Positions 1 to 10,298 of a DNA stretch of 64,000 bases are shown here, piece after piece. Origin of the DNA: Paraescarpia echinospica (Eukaryota; Annelida; Polychaeta; Sabellida; Siboglinidae); NCBI GenBank assembly GCA_020002185.1, contig CM034533.1, positions 40,776,021 to 40,840,020 on the forward strand, read 5' to 3'. The notes below the pieces were generated by a model. It saw only the letters and a program-made list of their open reading frames with translations, made no database searches and was not told where the DNA came from. The translations under genes were made by a program, and so were the position numbers. The number at the start of each line of letters is the position of its first letter. Positions within the stretch are counted from its first letter, which is position 1.

Positions 1-290
1 ATCATTAAGGTTATAATTAGGCAGTTTAAAACGATGCATATTATCATCATTTAGAAACGTTTCACATAATAAAACAAAATCAATGTCAACATGTGCTTCA
101 GATAGTTATGATAATAATGTTTTACGTTGATCAAATGTTGATGAGAGTCCTTGCGTATTTAAATGGACTACTTTGTACTGAAAATTATTATGACCAAATT
201 TATCAGGAAGTATATTGTTAACATCATAGTAATTACTATTTATATCCGCTAAATTAAAAGGATTCGTTTCTATGTCTTCGTTGTGAGTAT
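1..290 (-). mobile_element. LINE endonuclease-domain fragment
   Basis: Read on the minus strand, about 290 bp give a nearly continuous frame resembling the N-terminus of a non-LTR retrotransposon ORF2 (apurinic-type endonuclease). Visible pieces are FQYKVVHLNTQGLSS, then RKTLLS, an in-frame TAA, then DIDFVLLCETFLND. This follows the family pattern of an 'N-x-Q/R-S/G-L' strand followed by 'D-I-x-x-L-x-E-T-W/F-L'. The stop shows it is dead. It runs off the window start, so its family cannot be fixed. Confidence 0.5.
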
Positions 291-969
291 ATTGTCATAC
301 AAGTGCCTGAGATCTAGCTCAGAATAATTACATAACATAATTACATCCATATTTTATTAGGACTAATTAGTTTTCTGTGCACATAGCGCGTTTACGCTAT
401 AAAAGAGCGAAATCATTGTCGAAGAAGAAAATCATTATATAAAAGAACATCACAGATGTTGAGTTGAACAGTTCATAATTGACTTTTCCAGAATCGAACG
501 TATATCTGGAGTAGATAATTGTGAAGTAGTTGGATAAATGTAATTATAATAGTTATATTTGCATACACATTTCCGAAGGTTATACAGTGCAAGTTTAGGA
601 GAGTTCGATAAGGATGGACACGTGGCTATGCAGAACAGTTTATAGAAAAACAAAAGAAACAAAACGTACAGCTGACTACGAGGGAGATGGCTGGCTCTGA
701 AGTCAGGTTAAGATGACCGGCAAACAACTAATCATACCTTCAACTACATATGCTGCTCTGTTCCCCAGGTATCATTAATCTGAGATATAGTATTACTGAA
801 CCATTGTGCAATTACTTAGCTAATATAAAAACTATCATCATAGTATAACCTAAGAGTACATGTATGTAACAAATTACATCATATGCAGGTTGTAGTCTAT
901 TGAATAATGACTACCCCCTTGGCACTTATATATACTAGTACTTATCATGGGTTTATCATGTTCACCATC
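291..969. other. intergenic, no feature seen
   Basis: AT-rich sequence with only short chance reading frames on both strands. No splice-flanked exon, RNA gene or repeat was recognised. Confidence 0.5.
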
Positions 970-1196
970 AAGGTTGTAACATATAATAATGTTCATAAAG
1001 GTTGTAACATATAATAATGTTCATAAAGGTTGTAACATATAATAATGTTCATAAAGGTTGTAACATATAATAATGTTCATAAAGGTTGTAACATATAATA
1101 ATGTTCATCAAGGTTGTAACATATAATAATGTTCATAAAGGTTGTAACATATACTAATGTTCATAAAGGTTGTAACATATAGTAAAGCTCATCAAG
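970..1196. repeat. 28-bp tandem array, about 8 copies
   Basis: The unit contains GGTTGTAACATATAATAATG and recurs every 28 bp (starts at 972, 1000, 1028 and so on). The last two or three copies are more diverged, as expected at the edge of an array. Confidence 0.9.
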
Positions 1197-1315
1197 GTGG
1201 TAACACTTTTAGCAATGTGTGCGTCGTACGACATGTGTGTATGTACCATTGATACGACATATAACATGTATATGCGACACGCATATCCAGCGTTCATTCG
1301 CGTGCGTCAAACCAG

Positions 1316-2910
1316 TTAATACACGTTGAGTTCTTGCGGTGAATTGATTCTCTTGATAGTGTTATTGTTGTCTTTAATGACTGTGTGGCCATTGTGCGTC
1401 CAACAGTCAGCTATCTTCTTGTCCGCTCGTAGTTTCCGAGTTTGGAAGGCCACCAGTGAGCACCGCTGTGTCAGGTCTTTGTTGACGAAGATTCGTAGTG
1501 CCGGTTCTGTGGTTTTGTTGTAGGTCTTTAGTGCCCCGAGCGCTGTAGACAAAGTCGCGTAGTCTTTCAGATAATCATTGTCCTGGGTCTGTCTGGCGTC
1601 CAGTCGATGACAGCGCTCTATGTCTACGTCCTTTATGGGTGGGCATACGTTCGACAGCGGAACGGGTAGTCAATGCCATGATCACATCCCGTTTGGACTA
1701 CTGCAACTCTTTACTGTTCGGTACCTCAACCAATAACATCGGTCGATTGCAGCGACTCCAGAATGCTGCCGCTCGTCTTATTACTCGACAGGCTCGTTGT
1801 GAAAGTGCGACCCGTATTCTTCGCGAACTGCACTGGCTACCCATTCAACAGCGCATTGCATTCAAGATCGTACAAGTCGCTGCACGAAGACCTCTCGCCT
1901 GTCTATATGCAGAAACTCGTGCGTGTCTACATGCCAGCCAGACGTCTTCGGTCTGTTGACTCGAACGCACTAGTTGTTCCGAGAACACGCAGCAGAGCCG
2001 GTGACTGTACATTTGCTCACGCAGCGGCAGCAGTGTGGAACGCTCTGCCGTCAAGTGTTACCAGCAAAACATCACCGGAATCATTTAAATCTGTGTTGAA
2101 GACTCACCTGTTCACAGCGGCGTATATGTAACTCGGACCCTTACCAACACAGTTTTACCATAGCTGATTGATGTTTAACGTTTATTTATTATTTATTTAT
2201 CTATTTATTTACTCTTCGTATACATTTAGCCTAATTTATTGATGTTTACATTAATTTTAATTTATTTATTTAAACAAATAAATAATGTGATCTTAACTAT
2301 TTTATGTTATGATATTTTACATCACATTCCTTTTCTACTTCTACTATATTTATTGTTTTAATTGCTATTATTATTAGTTCATTTTATCTAGGATATAACA
2401 ACTATTGTTTTTTATTCAATGCATTATTTTTTACATACACTTGCATATTGTTGTAAAGAGCTGAGAACAATATTGGACGTGGCGCTTAACAAAATAAAAT
2501 ATTTGTATTATTATTATCTTACTATTTATAACGTCCAGCACTTTGGCACAGGCGTATTCGCCAGTGCCTGACTCCGCAATCCCCTGGACTCGTACATTTG
2601 CCCGGCAACTGTACTGCTCCGTAGCATCGATGCTTGTTTCGAGCCTGCCGACCATGTCCAGCAGTTCACCGATAACCTTGTCTTTGGCGTCTATTATACT
2701 GCGTAAGCGAAACACCTATAATTTCAGGTCCCTCAATTCAGTCATTAGGGCATCAGGGTAGAGTGCAGCTTTGATTTTGTCTACCACCTCCTTGTCCCCA
2801 AGCATCTCTTCTGCGGCAGTCGACGTTGAACTGCGCGTGCGTGGCCTGGTCGTCACAGAAGACGGTAGATGTAGAAACACCCAGAAGGCCATGCCGACGA
2901 TCGTGATCAT
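1316..2910 (-). mobile_element. LINE ORF1 (minus), split by a nested LINE insertion
   Basis: Two minus-strand pieces form one retrotransposon ORF1. The upstream part (2910 to about 2525) has a coiled-coil-like stretch and then EQYSCRANVRVQGIAES, the usual start of the RNA-recognition domain of LINE ORF1p. The C-terminal part (about 1637 to 1316) reads IERCHRLD, IFVNKDLTQRC and ADCWTHNGHTVIKDN, matching the end of the same domain. The pieces are separated by about 890 bp holding the 3' end of a different, plus-strand LINE. The ORF1 clade is uncertain (L1/Tx1-like proteins share this layout). Confidence 0.6.
1637..2520 (+). mobile_element. 5'-truncated L2/CR1-like LINE, 3' end
   Basis: A plus-strand frame at 1639-1890 gives SRLDYCNSLLFG, RLQRLQNAAARL and LRELHWLPIQQRIAFKI, the conserved post-RT region of CR1/L2-type LINEs. 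A frameshift near 1870-1890 moves the frame to 1880-2131, which ends in AAAVWNALPSSV, SFKSVLKTHLF and a stop at 2129. About 390 bp of A/T-rich 3' UTR with TTATT repeats follows. The element interrupts the minus-strand ORF1 described at 1316-2910, so it inserted later. Confidence 0.75.
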
Positions 2911-2914
2911 GTTG

Positions 2915-3700
2915 ATAGTGTTGTCCTAACTTTTCTTTCTTCTGTGTGTGTATATGTCCCTGGTGTATGGCCCGTCTCCACTGTTGCCGATCCTGTGTAG
3001 TTGATTCCCATGTGTCTGCCGGGATATGTGTGGCTTTTATGTGTCTTTTAACCACATCTTTGTACCTGAAGCGTTGTCCACCACGAAGGCGTTTCCCGCA
3101 GGATAACTCGCCATAGAACACAGCCTTTGGGAGTATGTTGCTGCTCATTCGGGTAACATGTCCAGTCAAGCGGTGTTGGGATGCAGACAGAATGGCTTTG
3201 ATATTTGACATGTTCGCTCGTCTCAAAATTTCTACATTTGAAATGTGGTCTTTGTAGAGACTGTGACGCCATGTTGAGAACATACACGCTTCCAGAGCCC
3301 CCCCCCCCCAAGGCTCCCGAGGCAGCATGTATATGTTATTGTTAATTTCCACATCGATGGTGTTGTCAGACGCAATCTTGCTGCCCAAGATTGTGAAGTT
3401 CTTGACTGATTTTAGTGAGGTGTCATAGATTTCATTGTCTTGTGAAGTTCTTGACTGATTTTAGTGAGGTGTCATAGATTTCAATGTCTTGTGAAGTTCT
3501 TGACTGACTTTAGTGAGGTGTCATAGATTTCAATGTCTGGATGGACTGAAGTTTGTCCCGGTGGATGTTGGTATAGTGATACAGTTTTCTTTGTACTGAC
3601 TGTAAGTCCAAACACAATTGCAGCTTGTTCAAAGTGTTTACAAATCTCTGTGGTGTCTTTCAGTGTGTGTGCAACAATAGCAGCGTATATACTCTCAGTC
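2915..3700 (-). mobile_element. LINE ORF2 C-terminal fragment, copy 1
   Basis: On the minus strand the reading goes from FGLTVSTKKT (about 3610) through IYDTSLKSVKNFT to LGSKIASDNTIDVEINN, then ILRRANMSNIKAIL, RLTGHVTRM, YGELSCGKRLRGGQRFRYKD and ADTWESTTQDRQQWRRAIH. This is the standard region after the reverse transcriptase of a LINE whose C-terminus contains 'GHV.RM' and 'RGGQ..RYKD'. A 49-bp triplication at 3391-3537 breaks the frame, so this is a relic. A similar relic lies at 7060-7650. Confidence 0.75.
3391..3537. repeat. 49-bp tandem array, 3 copies, inside LINE relic
   Basis: GTGAAGTTCTTGACTG recurs at 3393, 3442 and 3491. The unit lies in LINE coding sequence (LKSVKNFT on the minus strand). 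49 is not a multiple of three, so the expansion destroys the frame. Confidence 0.9.
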
Positions 3701-4389
3701 TAGCCATGTTGAATAATTTTCCATCAGATATAGTGCGGATGAAAACGTCTATACTCAGATGTTCCGATGCTGTCGATAGTACTGCTCAAAGAAGGAGAGT
3801 CAACAAAGTGGGTTCCAAGATAGAACGTACATTACCCATTGGCGTATTACTGTCAACCCCCCGTACAGGGCCGGAATAGCCCTCTAATGTATTATATAAC
3901 GAACACAACATGTACGTTAAATTTGCGCGTAATCGTAAGTTTATTTTCAAGTAAGTAAGTAAGTAACTTTATTTACAACGTAACAACGTAACAGCGTAAC
4001 ATACAGTTAATATATACATGTCATACAAGTGGAAATGTGTAACTTGGCTAACAGCCGTCTTCCAGTGACACCATTCGATTATCATTACTCTATGCTTACA
4101 ATCATAACAATCATCAAAATAATGTTAAACAACTCACTCAAATTCGTCACCAGCCCACATCCGTACTATATAATATTAAACCGGAGTATTATTTAATATA
4201 TAGTATGTGTTGTTGCTGTTAATATATGACAACGAACTGAGAAGTACGGTCCATTGAAATATATGTAAGTGAATAGAGAGGCGATCCAAACATTTGCACT
4301 TGGTTAACAAAGTAGTGTAAGAACAGTAATAGATTTACAAACAAAGGTAAGAGTTTAATTTAATAAGTTTAATTACATTCTGAACATCT
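3700..4389. other. intergenic, no gene seen
   Basis: No supported gene. A short AAGTA/GTAAG-rich stretch lies near 3950-3965, and AT-rich sequence follows. The 84-codon frame at 3625-3879 is continuous with LINE-derived sequence and shows no recognisable motif. Confidence 0.4.
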
Positions 4390-4960
4390 AGGATTTAAAC
4401 AATTCACTTGACGAAGATATGCATTTAAGTAGAAGCCACACAACATGCGTCTAAACTTTAACCTGTGTTTAGTGTTTCTTATTTTTTCGTCTGTATTGTT
4501 CCAGATTCTTGTGAAATTATGTTTAGGTAGCTTAGACGAAAATGTGTTCTCGGTGTCTCTTTAACAAGAAGGTTGCATTGTCTGGTTATTCTTATACTTT
4601 TGTCTAGAGTCTTTTTGATCGCAAAATTTGTAAATGACGGGTAATAAAATAAATCAGGTTTAAAGTCATACATAAATAGTGAGACCGGTAGTTTGTATAC
4701 ATCTGACATTTTTAGTATTTTGTCAGACTTAAATAATAACTCCTATACCATTTTTTATTAATTAGTTTTAAAGCACTTTTTTTGTAAAATATATTTTCTT
4801 TGTGTTTCCATTGTCCCATGCTTGTATACCATATGGTATGTGACTGTGAACCAACAACCAGTAACACCTATAAATGTACAAAATCGACTTTGAAGGTATC
4901 TGGGTCATTACCAATAGAAATCATTGTCAATAGCATTTACATGTCAATAGGTTTGTGTTT
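4390..4960 (-). mobile_element. LINE ORF2 C-terminal fragment
   Basis: On the minus strand, a piece reading YGIQAWDNGNTKK (about 4830-4790) leads into KMSDVYKLPVSLFMYDF, IRITRQCNLLVKE and FRLSYLNIIS, ending at a stop at 4479. This matches the post-RT region of non-LTR retrotransposons ('YGI..W.N', 'RIT', 'LW..L' pattern). Several frame breaks show it is inactive. The clade was not determined. Confidence 0.45.
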
Positions 4961-5380
4961 AGAGCAATCTAAGTATACCCTCCATGCATAGCTGTCGACT
5001 CTTGCTTGCGTGATAAACTGCGCATTCACCAGAAGAGGCGGCAGTGTTAACCGTGATTCATATATAACGTACACTTTCCATTATAACGGACAGCCAAGTG
5101 ACGACAAATTGTTCATCGTAATTCAAAACGTCCCAGTCTGGTAGTAAATATATATGTAACGCAAAAGTTTCTCACATGATATCTGAACGTGTGTGGGAAT
5201 GATAAATAACATAATTTATTATATCGAAGTATAAAAACATTAAGTAATCACATTACGCTCCACAACGTTCTTAATCAAGTTAAGAAGTGGAAGGACTGTG
5301 GAATTAAATTTGAATGCACATTATAAATGTTATATCCCCAGTATAAAAAAAGGAAAACAGGTTATTTATACACCCTACTT
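4961..5380. other. intergenic, no feature seen
   Basis: AT-rich sequence with no recognisable coding or RNA features. Confidence 0.5.
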
Positions 5381-5399
5381 AGTGCGAACTTGAACGCTT

Positions 5400-5560
5400 T
5401 GTCACTCGCCATTCGTTAAACAGACTCTCTGAACACATTCAAGTCTCTCCTTAAAACTTACTTATTTAAGCTGGCTTACTGTTCAATAGGACACTGTGCT
5501 GTAGGACATTTTTCATGAACACGTGTTTAGTAATTAATTAATTAATTTAATTAATTAATT
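5400..5560 (+). mobile_element. LINE 3'-end relic
   Basis: A plus-strand stretch translates to DSLNTFKSLLKTYLFKLAYC, the usual last motif of L2/CR1-type ORF2 ('F.S.LKT.LF..AY'). It is followed by an AT-rich 3' tail containing repeated TTAATTAA. Only this short 3' end is recognisable. Confidence 0.5.
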
Positions 5561-5752
5561 TGTTATAATATAATAGTTTAATTAATTGTTAACATATTGT
5601 GACTACTTATGTAATTATCTAAATGTTTTAGAAACTATGTCAGGCATGTTATTTACTTAATATACAGTTTTTTCTTTTAATATAATATTATTTTTACCAA
5701 GATAAATATATTTCTTATAATTTCATATACGTTTTATAATGTGTGGATCAAG

Positions 5753-6300
5753 CATGGGGCAATTAACTTGGGAAGTTAATTAATTAAATTAAAATTAACT
5801 CATGTTTTCAAATAAAATAAAATTAACCTCTCACTTTTATTAGGTAATTTAAATTAAATGAAATTAACCTCCCAAATTGTTCAATTAAATTAAGTTAACA
5901 AATAACGTTCATTCAATTAACAATTAATTTAAATTAACTTCAATTAAAATGTCAATTAACTTCAACTCAGTTAAACATTAGCTTTAATACAACACAAATA
6001 ACCACTAATGGGGCTAATTAGAACAAACGTGTAAGACAGCAAACATGCTAGTAAAGATTAACTACAATGTGTACACATGAATGTTAAATACTGTATTACC
6101 AGACTGAATTCTCTTTAACATTTTCCCTTGGTATTTTCTATTTATGTCCTGAAAACCTTCAGACTCCAACTACATTTTTGGACTTGGTTGGTTGCTAGAC
6201 GCTGATGAAGCAGACGTGTTGCTGGCAATGGCAGAAGCCCTGGCAGTGTTCACAGTTACTGTGAACACTGCCAGGTTTACTTATATACTTATATAAAGTA
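5753..6300 (+). mobile_element. AATTAA-rich non-autonomous repeat, copy A (truncated)
   Basis: Begins CATGGGGCAATTAACTTGG and continues as a dense series of AATTAA blocks to about 5960, then an internal region shared with copy B at 7954-9353 (AAACATGCTARTAAA; GATGAAGCAGACSTGT; CTGGCAGTG). The right terminus is not found here, so the copy is truncated. The roughly 95 bp upstream of copies A and B are also alike. No coding capacity is visible. Confidence 0.6.
6239..6275. repeat. perfect 18-bp inverted repeat (hairpin)
   Basis: CCTGGCAGTGTTCACAGT at 6239-6256 is followed by a single T and the exact reverse complement at 6258-6275. It sits in the copy-A repeat, at the place where copy B carries a 46-bp satellite with a similar motif. 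An imperfect version recurs at about 6330-6365. Confidence 0.9.
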
Positions 6301-6400
6301 GTAGACCTGTGTCTGGCAATGACAGAACCCCTGGCTGTGTTCACTGTTACTGTGGACACTGCCAGGTTTACTTATATACTTATATATATAGTGAGGCAGC
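6272..6400. repeat. roughly 90-bp direct duplication
   Basis: CCAGGTTTACTTATATACTT occurs at 6272 and again at about 6360. The intervening sequence (TGGCAATGACAGAACCCCTGG) resembles the block preceding the first copy. Confidence 0.7.
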
Positions 6401-6799
6401 TTAGGGCCAACTTTTTATATTATCAGGACATGCTGGACAAAAACACCAATTTTTTTCCTGACAATCTATGTGCCATAACTTTTCATAATTGTATTGGAAC
6501 CAAGTCATGTGACCTTTCTGGAGCCTGTTTCAGCCATTTAAAACAATTTTTTTGAAGAAAACATGAAAAGTTATATTTTTCAGTTAAATGCTCCGATTGT
6601 CGTGTAATTCGGGATCTATACATAATTGTGCACGTTAATCACGAATCTTCTATCGGCTTTCCATATTTGGGTCACCAGACGTCAATAAAGGGTTATTTTG
6701 CTTCATATTTAGCCTGTTCGCCACCGGGTGCACGATGGTTTTAGCTGATAGGCAGTGCTTAGAACTGGCTGATTTGCAAACAAACTAATTCATATAACG

Positions 6800-7075
6800 T
6801 TGCTGGTGTTTGGTAACTTGCTGAAATATAATAATCTATACAGGGATTCCAGTGATTACTTTAAATGCACCACTGCATGCACCGGCCAAGTTTGTCCAGT
6901 GAAACTGGCCTCTCACACACATGGCGAGGACAAGTATGTAATCATGTTCGGTGGTCTCCATCTTGAAATGGCAATGTGGAAAACATTCGGGGACTACTTG
7001 AAGGCCTCTGGGTGGACAACTGCACTGACTCAACCAAGAATCGCCTCCCGTGGAACAGCTGACTCCTTACTCAAG
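6800..7075 (+). pseudogene. fragment of Academ-like transposase (GGLH domain)
   Basis: A plus-strand frame contains GEDKYVIMFGGLHLEMAMWK, then FGDYLKASGWTTALTQ and ASRGTADSLLK. I recognise this as the 'GGLHxEM...GSGWTxxLT...G.ADS.LK' block of the large, TE-like proteins that also carry EADTR/SPDTDV and GCDS motifs. The frame runs directly into minus-strand LINE sequence at about 7075, so only this domain survives. The same block is missing from the more complete element at 42550-47386. The function of the domain is unknown. Assignment to the Academ superfamily is inference. Confidence 0.6.
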
Positions 7076-7650
7076 CGGTGTTGGGATGCAGACAGAATGG
7101 TTTCGGTACTTGACATGTTCGCCCGTCTCAAAATGTCTACATTTCAAGTGTGGTCTTTATAGAGAATGTGACGCCATATTGTGAACATACACGATTCCAG
7201 AAACACCGGAAGGCTCCCGAGGCAGCAGGTACATGGTTGCTAATTTCCACATCGATGGTGTTGTCAAACGCAATCTTGCTGCCAAAGTATGTGAAGTTCT
7301 TGACTGATTTTAGTGAGGTATCACAGATTTCATTGTCTTGTGAAGTTCTTGACTGACTTTAGTGAGGTGTCATAGATTTCAATGTCTTGTGAAATTCTTG
7401 ACTGATTTTAGTGAGGTGTCATATATTTCAATGTCTTGTGAAGTTCTTGACTGACTTTAGTGAGGTGTCATAGATTTCAATGTCTTATGAAGTTCTAGAC
7501 TGACTTTAGTGAGGTGTCATAGATTTCAATGTCTGAAGTTTGTCCCGGTGGAGGTTGGTATAGTGTTACAGTTTTCTTTGTACTGACTGTAAGTCCAAAC
7601 ACAATTGCAGCTTGTTCAAAGTGTTTACAAATCTCTTTGGTGTCTTTTAT
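7060..7650 (-). mobile_element. LINE ORF2 C-terminal fragment, copy 2
   Basis: This is the same minus-strand segment as 2915-3700: ACACCGCTTGAGTAAG-type junction, ARMSSTET..., DTIDVEISN..., LKSVKNFT, FGLTVSTKKT. It is shorter and interrupted by five copies of the same 49-bp unit that is triplicated in copy 1. It is dead. Confidence 0.7.
7291..7533. repeat. 49-bp tandem array, 5 copies, inside LINE relic
   Basis: Unit starts are at 7291, 7340, 7389, 7438 and about 7487, with a few substitutions each. The unit and phase match the 3-copy array at 3391-3537. Confidence 0.9.
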
Positions 7651-7953
7651 GGCCCCGATACACTGTCAGGCAATGCCGTACGGCAGTGTCTTGTCAAATG
7701 AGTTACTATGGCAATATGCACATTTTTACGTCACCACCGGGCACTGTCTGATGTCTGCTGGGGATCCAACATGCGCTATTGTCATCTGACACGGGACATC
7801 CGATAGCCAATGAAATAGCGTATAGCGCTCATCAAGGTTTTTTTTCAATCCTACTTTATATATAGTCTTTTTTATTTTAATATTATATTATTTTTTACCA
7901 GGATAAATATATTTCTTCGAATTTTATGTATGTTTTATAATGTGTGGATCAGC
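7651..7953. other. intergenic, no gene seen
   Basis: Contains about 95 bp (7866-7953) that resemble the sequence left of copy A at about 5660-5752. Nothing else was recognised. Confidence 0.4.
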
Positions 7954-9353
7954 CATGGGGCAATTAACTTGGAAAGTTAATTAATTAAATTACAATTAAC
8001 TCATATGTTTTCCAATTAAATTAAGTTAACCTCTCACATTTATCAGGTCAATTAAATTAAATTAACCTCCCAAATTGTTTAATTATATTAAATTAACAAT
8101 TAACTTCTATTAAATTACTAATTAACTTAACTCAGTTAACAATTAGTTTTAATACAAGACAAATAACCACTAAAGGGGTTGGTTACCTAGGACAAATGTA
8201 TAAAACAGGAAACATGCTAATAAAATATAATTGCATTATATAAATATCTCTAAAACATAAATGTTAAATAATGTATTGCCAGATCGGGTTCACCTTTCAC
8301 ATTTTCCCTGCTCAGAAAATTGTCAGACCCAAACAAAACTTTGTACTTGGATGGCTGCTATAAGCTAATGAAGCAGACCTGTGGCTGGCAAAGGCAGAAC
8401 CCTTGGCAGTGTCCACAGTTACTGTTTACTCAGTGGATGGATTAGCACCTGGCACTGTCCACAGTTACTGTTTACTCAGAGGATGGATTAGCACCTGGCA
8501 GTGTCCACAGTTACTGTTTACTCAGAGGATGGATTAGCACCTGGCAGTGTCCACAGTTACTGTTTACTTAGAGGATGGATTAGCACCTGGCAGTGTCCAC
8601 AGTTACCGTTTACTCAGAGGATGGATTAGCACCTGGCAGTGTCCACAGTTACCGTTTACTCAGAGGATGGATTAGCACCTGACAGTGTCCACAGTTACCG
8701 TTTACTCAGAGGATGGATTAGCACCTGGCAGTGTCCACAGTTACCGTTTAATCAGAGGATGGATTAGCACCTGGCAGTGTCCACAGTTACTGTTTACTCA
8801 GAGGATGGATTAGCAACTGTCCGTGTCCATGGGTCAATACCCCCTTTGTCTTAGCCAGGTTGCAAGATACCACTGCATACTAGCATGAGACTATACAAGT
8901 CTGTGCAACTCCAGCCCTGTACCCAGTACAGGTGTACTCTTAAATAATACAACTGTAGCATCTGGTCACCAGCTGCCCATCACAGTTCACCCAGCTACGT
9001 CAAAGGACATTTGAAACTGTTCAGACAATGGCCTGGACCTAACTAATTGCTTTCTTTCATGTCAGTTGAGTCACTGACTGCTTTTAGTGTGCACTATGAT
9101 CATCGAAGCTAACAATATCTACTCTCAGCACTGCAGTGACTGCTGAGGAATGCGTAAAATAATACCTAATAGAATAAAGTTAATTGAAAGTTAATTGTGA
9201 TTTTCTCAATTAAATTAAATTAACCTCTTCCAGAAAAGTTAATTAATTACATTAAATTCATTTATGTTTCTTGAGAAAGTTTTTAATAATTAAATTAAGT
9301 TAATTTAGTTAACTGAATTAACAAATTAATCATTCACAATTGAAATTAACATG
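7954..9353 (+). mobile_element. AATTAA-rich non-autonomous element, copy B (both ends)
   Basis: The left end is CATGGGGCAATTAACTTGG. The right end, read as reverse complement, is CATGTTAATTTCAATTG. Short imperfect terminal inverted repeats therefore start with CATG and are followed by AATTAA-rich subterminal zones (7970-8150 and 9180-9350). The interior holds the 46-bp satellite at 8411-8824. No reading frame of note and no clear target-site duplication. The superfamily is unknown. A shorter copy with both ends is at 61866-62730. Confidence 0.6.
8411..8824. repeat. 46-bp tandem array, 9 copies
   Basis: GTCCACAGTTACTGTTTACT recurs at 8411, 8457, 8503 and so on with a strict 46-bp period, and also includes GGATGGATTAGCACCTGGCA. 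It lies inside AATTAA-rich element copy B. Confidence 0.95.
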
Positions 9354-9417
9354 GAGATGCTTGGTGTGGATGCGCCTATGAACAGGCTGGTCCCGGATAT
9401 ATGGCGCTATAGAAAGG

Positions 9418-9760
9418 TTGGTAATTATAATAAAAACAGCAACCTTTATCTTGGCATTTCCATCTCCGACGACCCTAAATGGCATTATCATATCACATCC
9501 GTCACCAAAAATGCAAATAGCACACTTGGTTGCCCAATGCGCAACAATAAAGGGGCAGTGTGCACTATCGTCGTGCACACAGAATTAGCAGCCTTACAAT
9601 ACGGAGTCACTGTATTGGTCCCAAACCATTGGGGGGGGGGCATAAAAAGACTGGAGCAACGCGCCTCGCTTCATCACTAGCAACTGCGACTCTAGACACG
9701 AAAGATACACTTCAACAATGTCGTAAACCTCTTCAAAGTAGAGATGGCAAGACCTAATAC
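9418..9760 (+). mobile_element. LINE ORF2 post-RT fragment
   Basis: The frame gives YLGISISDDPKWHYHI, VTKNANSTLG and then LQYGVTVLVP and IKRLEQRAS, matching the CR1/L2-type region 'YLGV.IS.D..W..HI....KAN..LG...LEY...VW.P......LE..QR'. A G-run at 9631-9640 and later frame shifts show decay. It lies between copy B and the 74-bp array. Confidence 0.65.
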
Positions 9761-9774
9761 TAAAGTCAATGTAT

Positions 9775-10298
9775 ACAGTGGTTGAGGGTTCTATCCCCGC
9801 CACACCCGCACGAACATTGTGTGGCCCCACGGAATAAACAAGACGTGTACAGTGGTTGAGGGTTCTATCCCCGCCACACCCGCACGAACACCGTGTGGCC
9901 CCACGGAATAAACAAGATGTGTACAGTGGTTGAGGGTTCTATCCCCGCCACACCCGCACGAACATCGTGTGGCCCCACGGAATAAACAAGACGTGTATAG
10001 TGGTTGAGGGTTCTATCCCCGCCACACCCGCACGAACATCGTGTGGCCCCACGGAATAAACAAGACGTGTACAGTGGTTGAGGGTTCTATCCCCGCCACA
10101 CCCGCACGAACACCGTGTGGCCCCACGGAATAAACAAGATGTGTACAGTGGTTGAGGGTTCTATCCCCGCCACACCCGCACGAACATCGTGTGGCCCCAC
10201 GGAATAAACAAGATGTGTACAGTGGTTGAGGGTTCTATCCCCGCCACACCCGCACGAACATCGTGTGGCCCCACGGAATAAACAAGACGTGCACAGCA
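9775..10298. repeat. 74-bp tandem array, 7 copies
   Basis: GTTGAGGGTTCTATCCCCGC recurs at 9781, 9855, 9929, 10003, 10077, 10151 and 10225. The copies are nearly identical, differing at a few C/T or A/G positions. The unit is GC-rich compared with its surroundings. Confidence 0.95.

Noticed and set aside
970..10298. CRISPR-like arrays (28-, 46-, 49- and 74-bp direct repeats)
   Set aside because: The units are contiguous without unique spacers, in a eukaryotic, intron-bearing genome. They are minisatellites.
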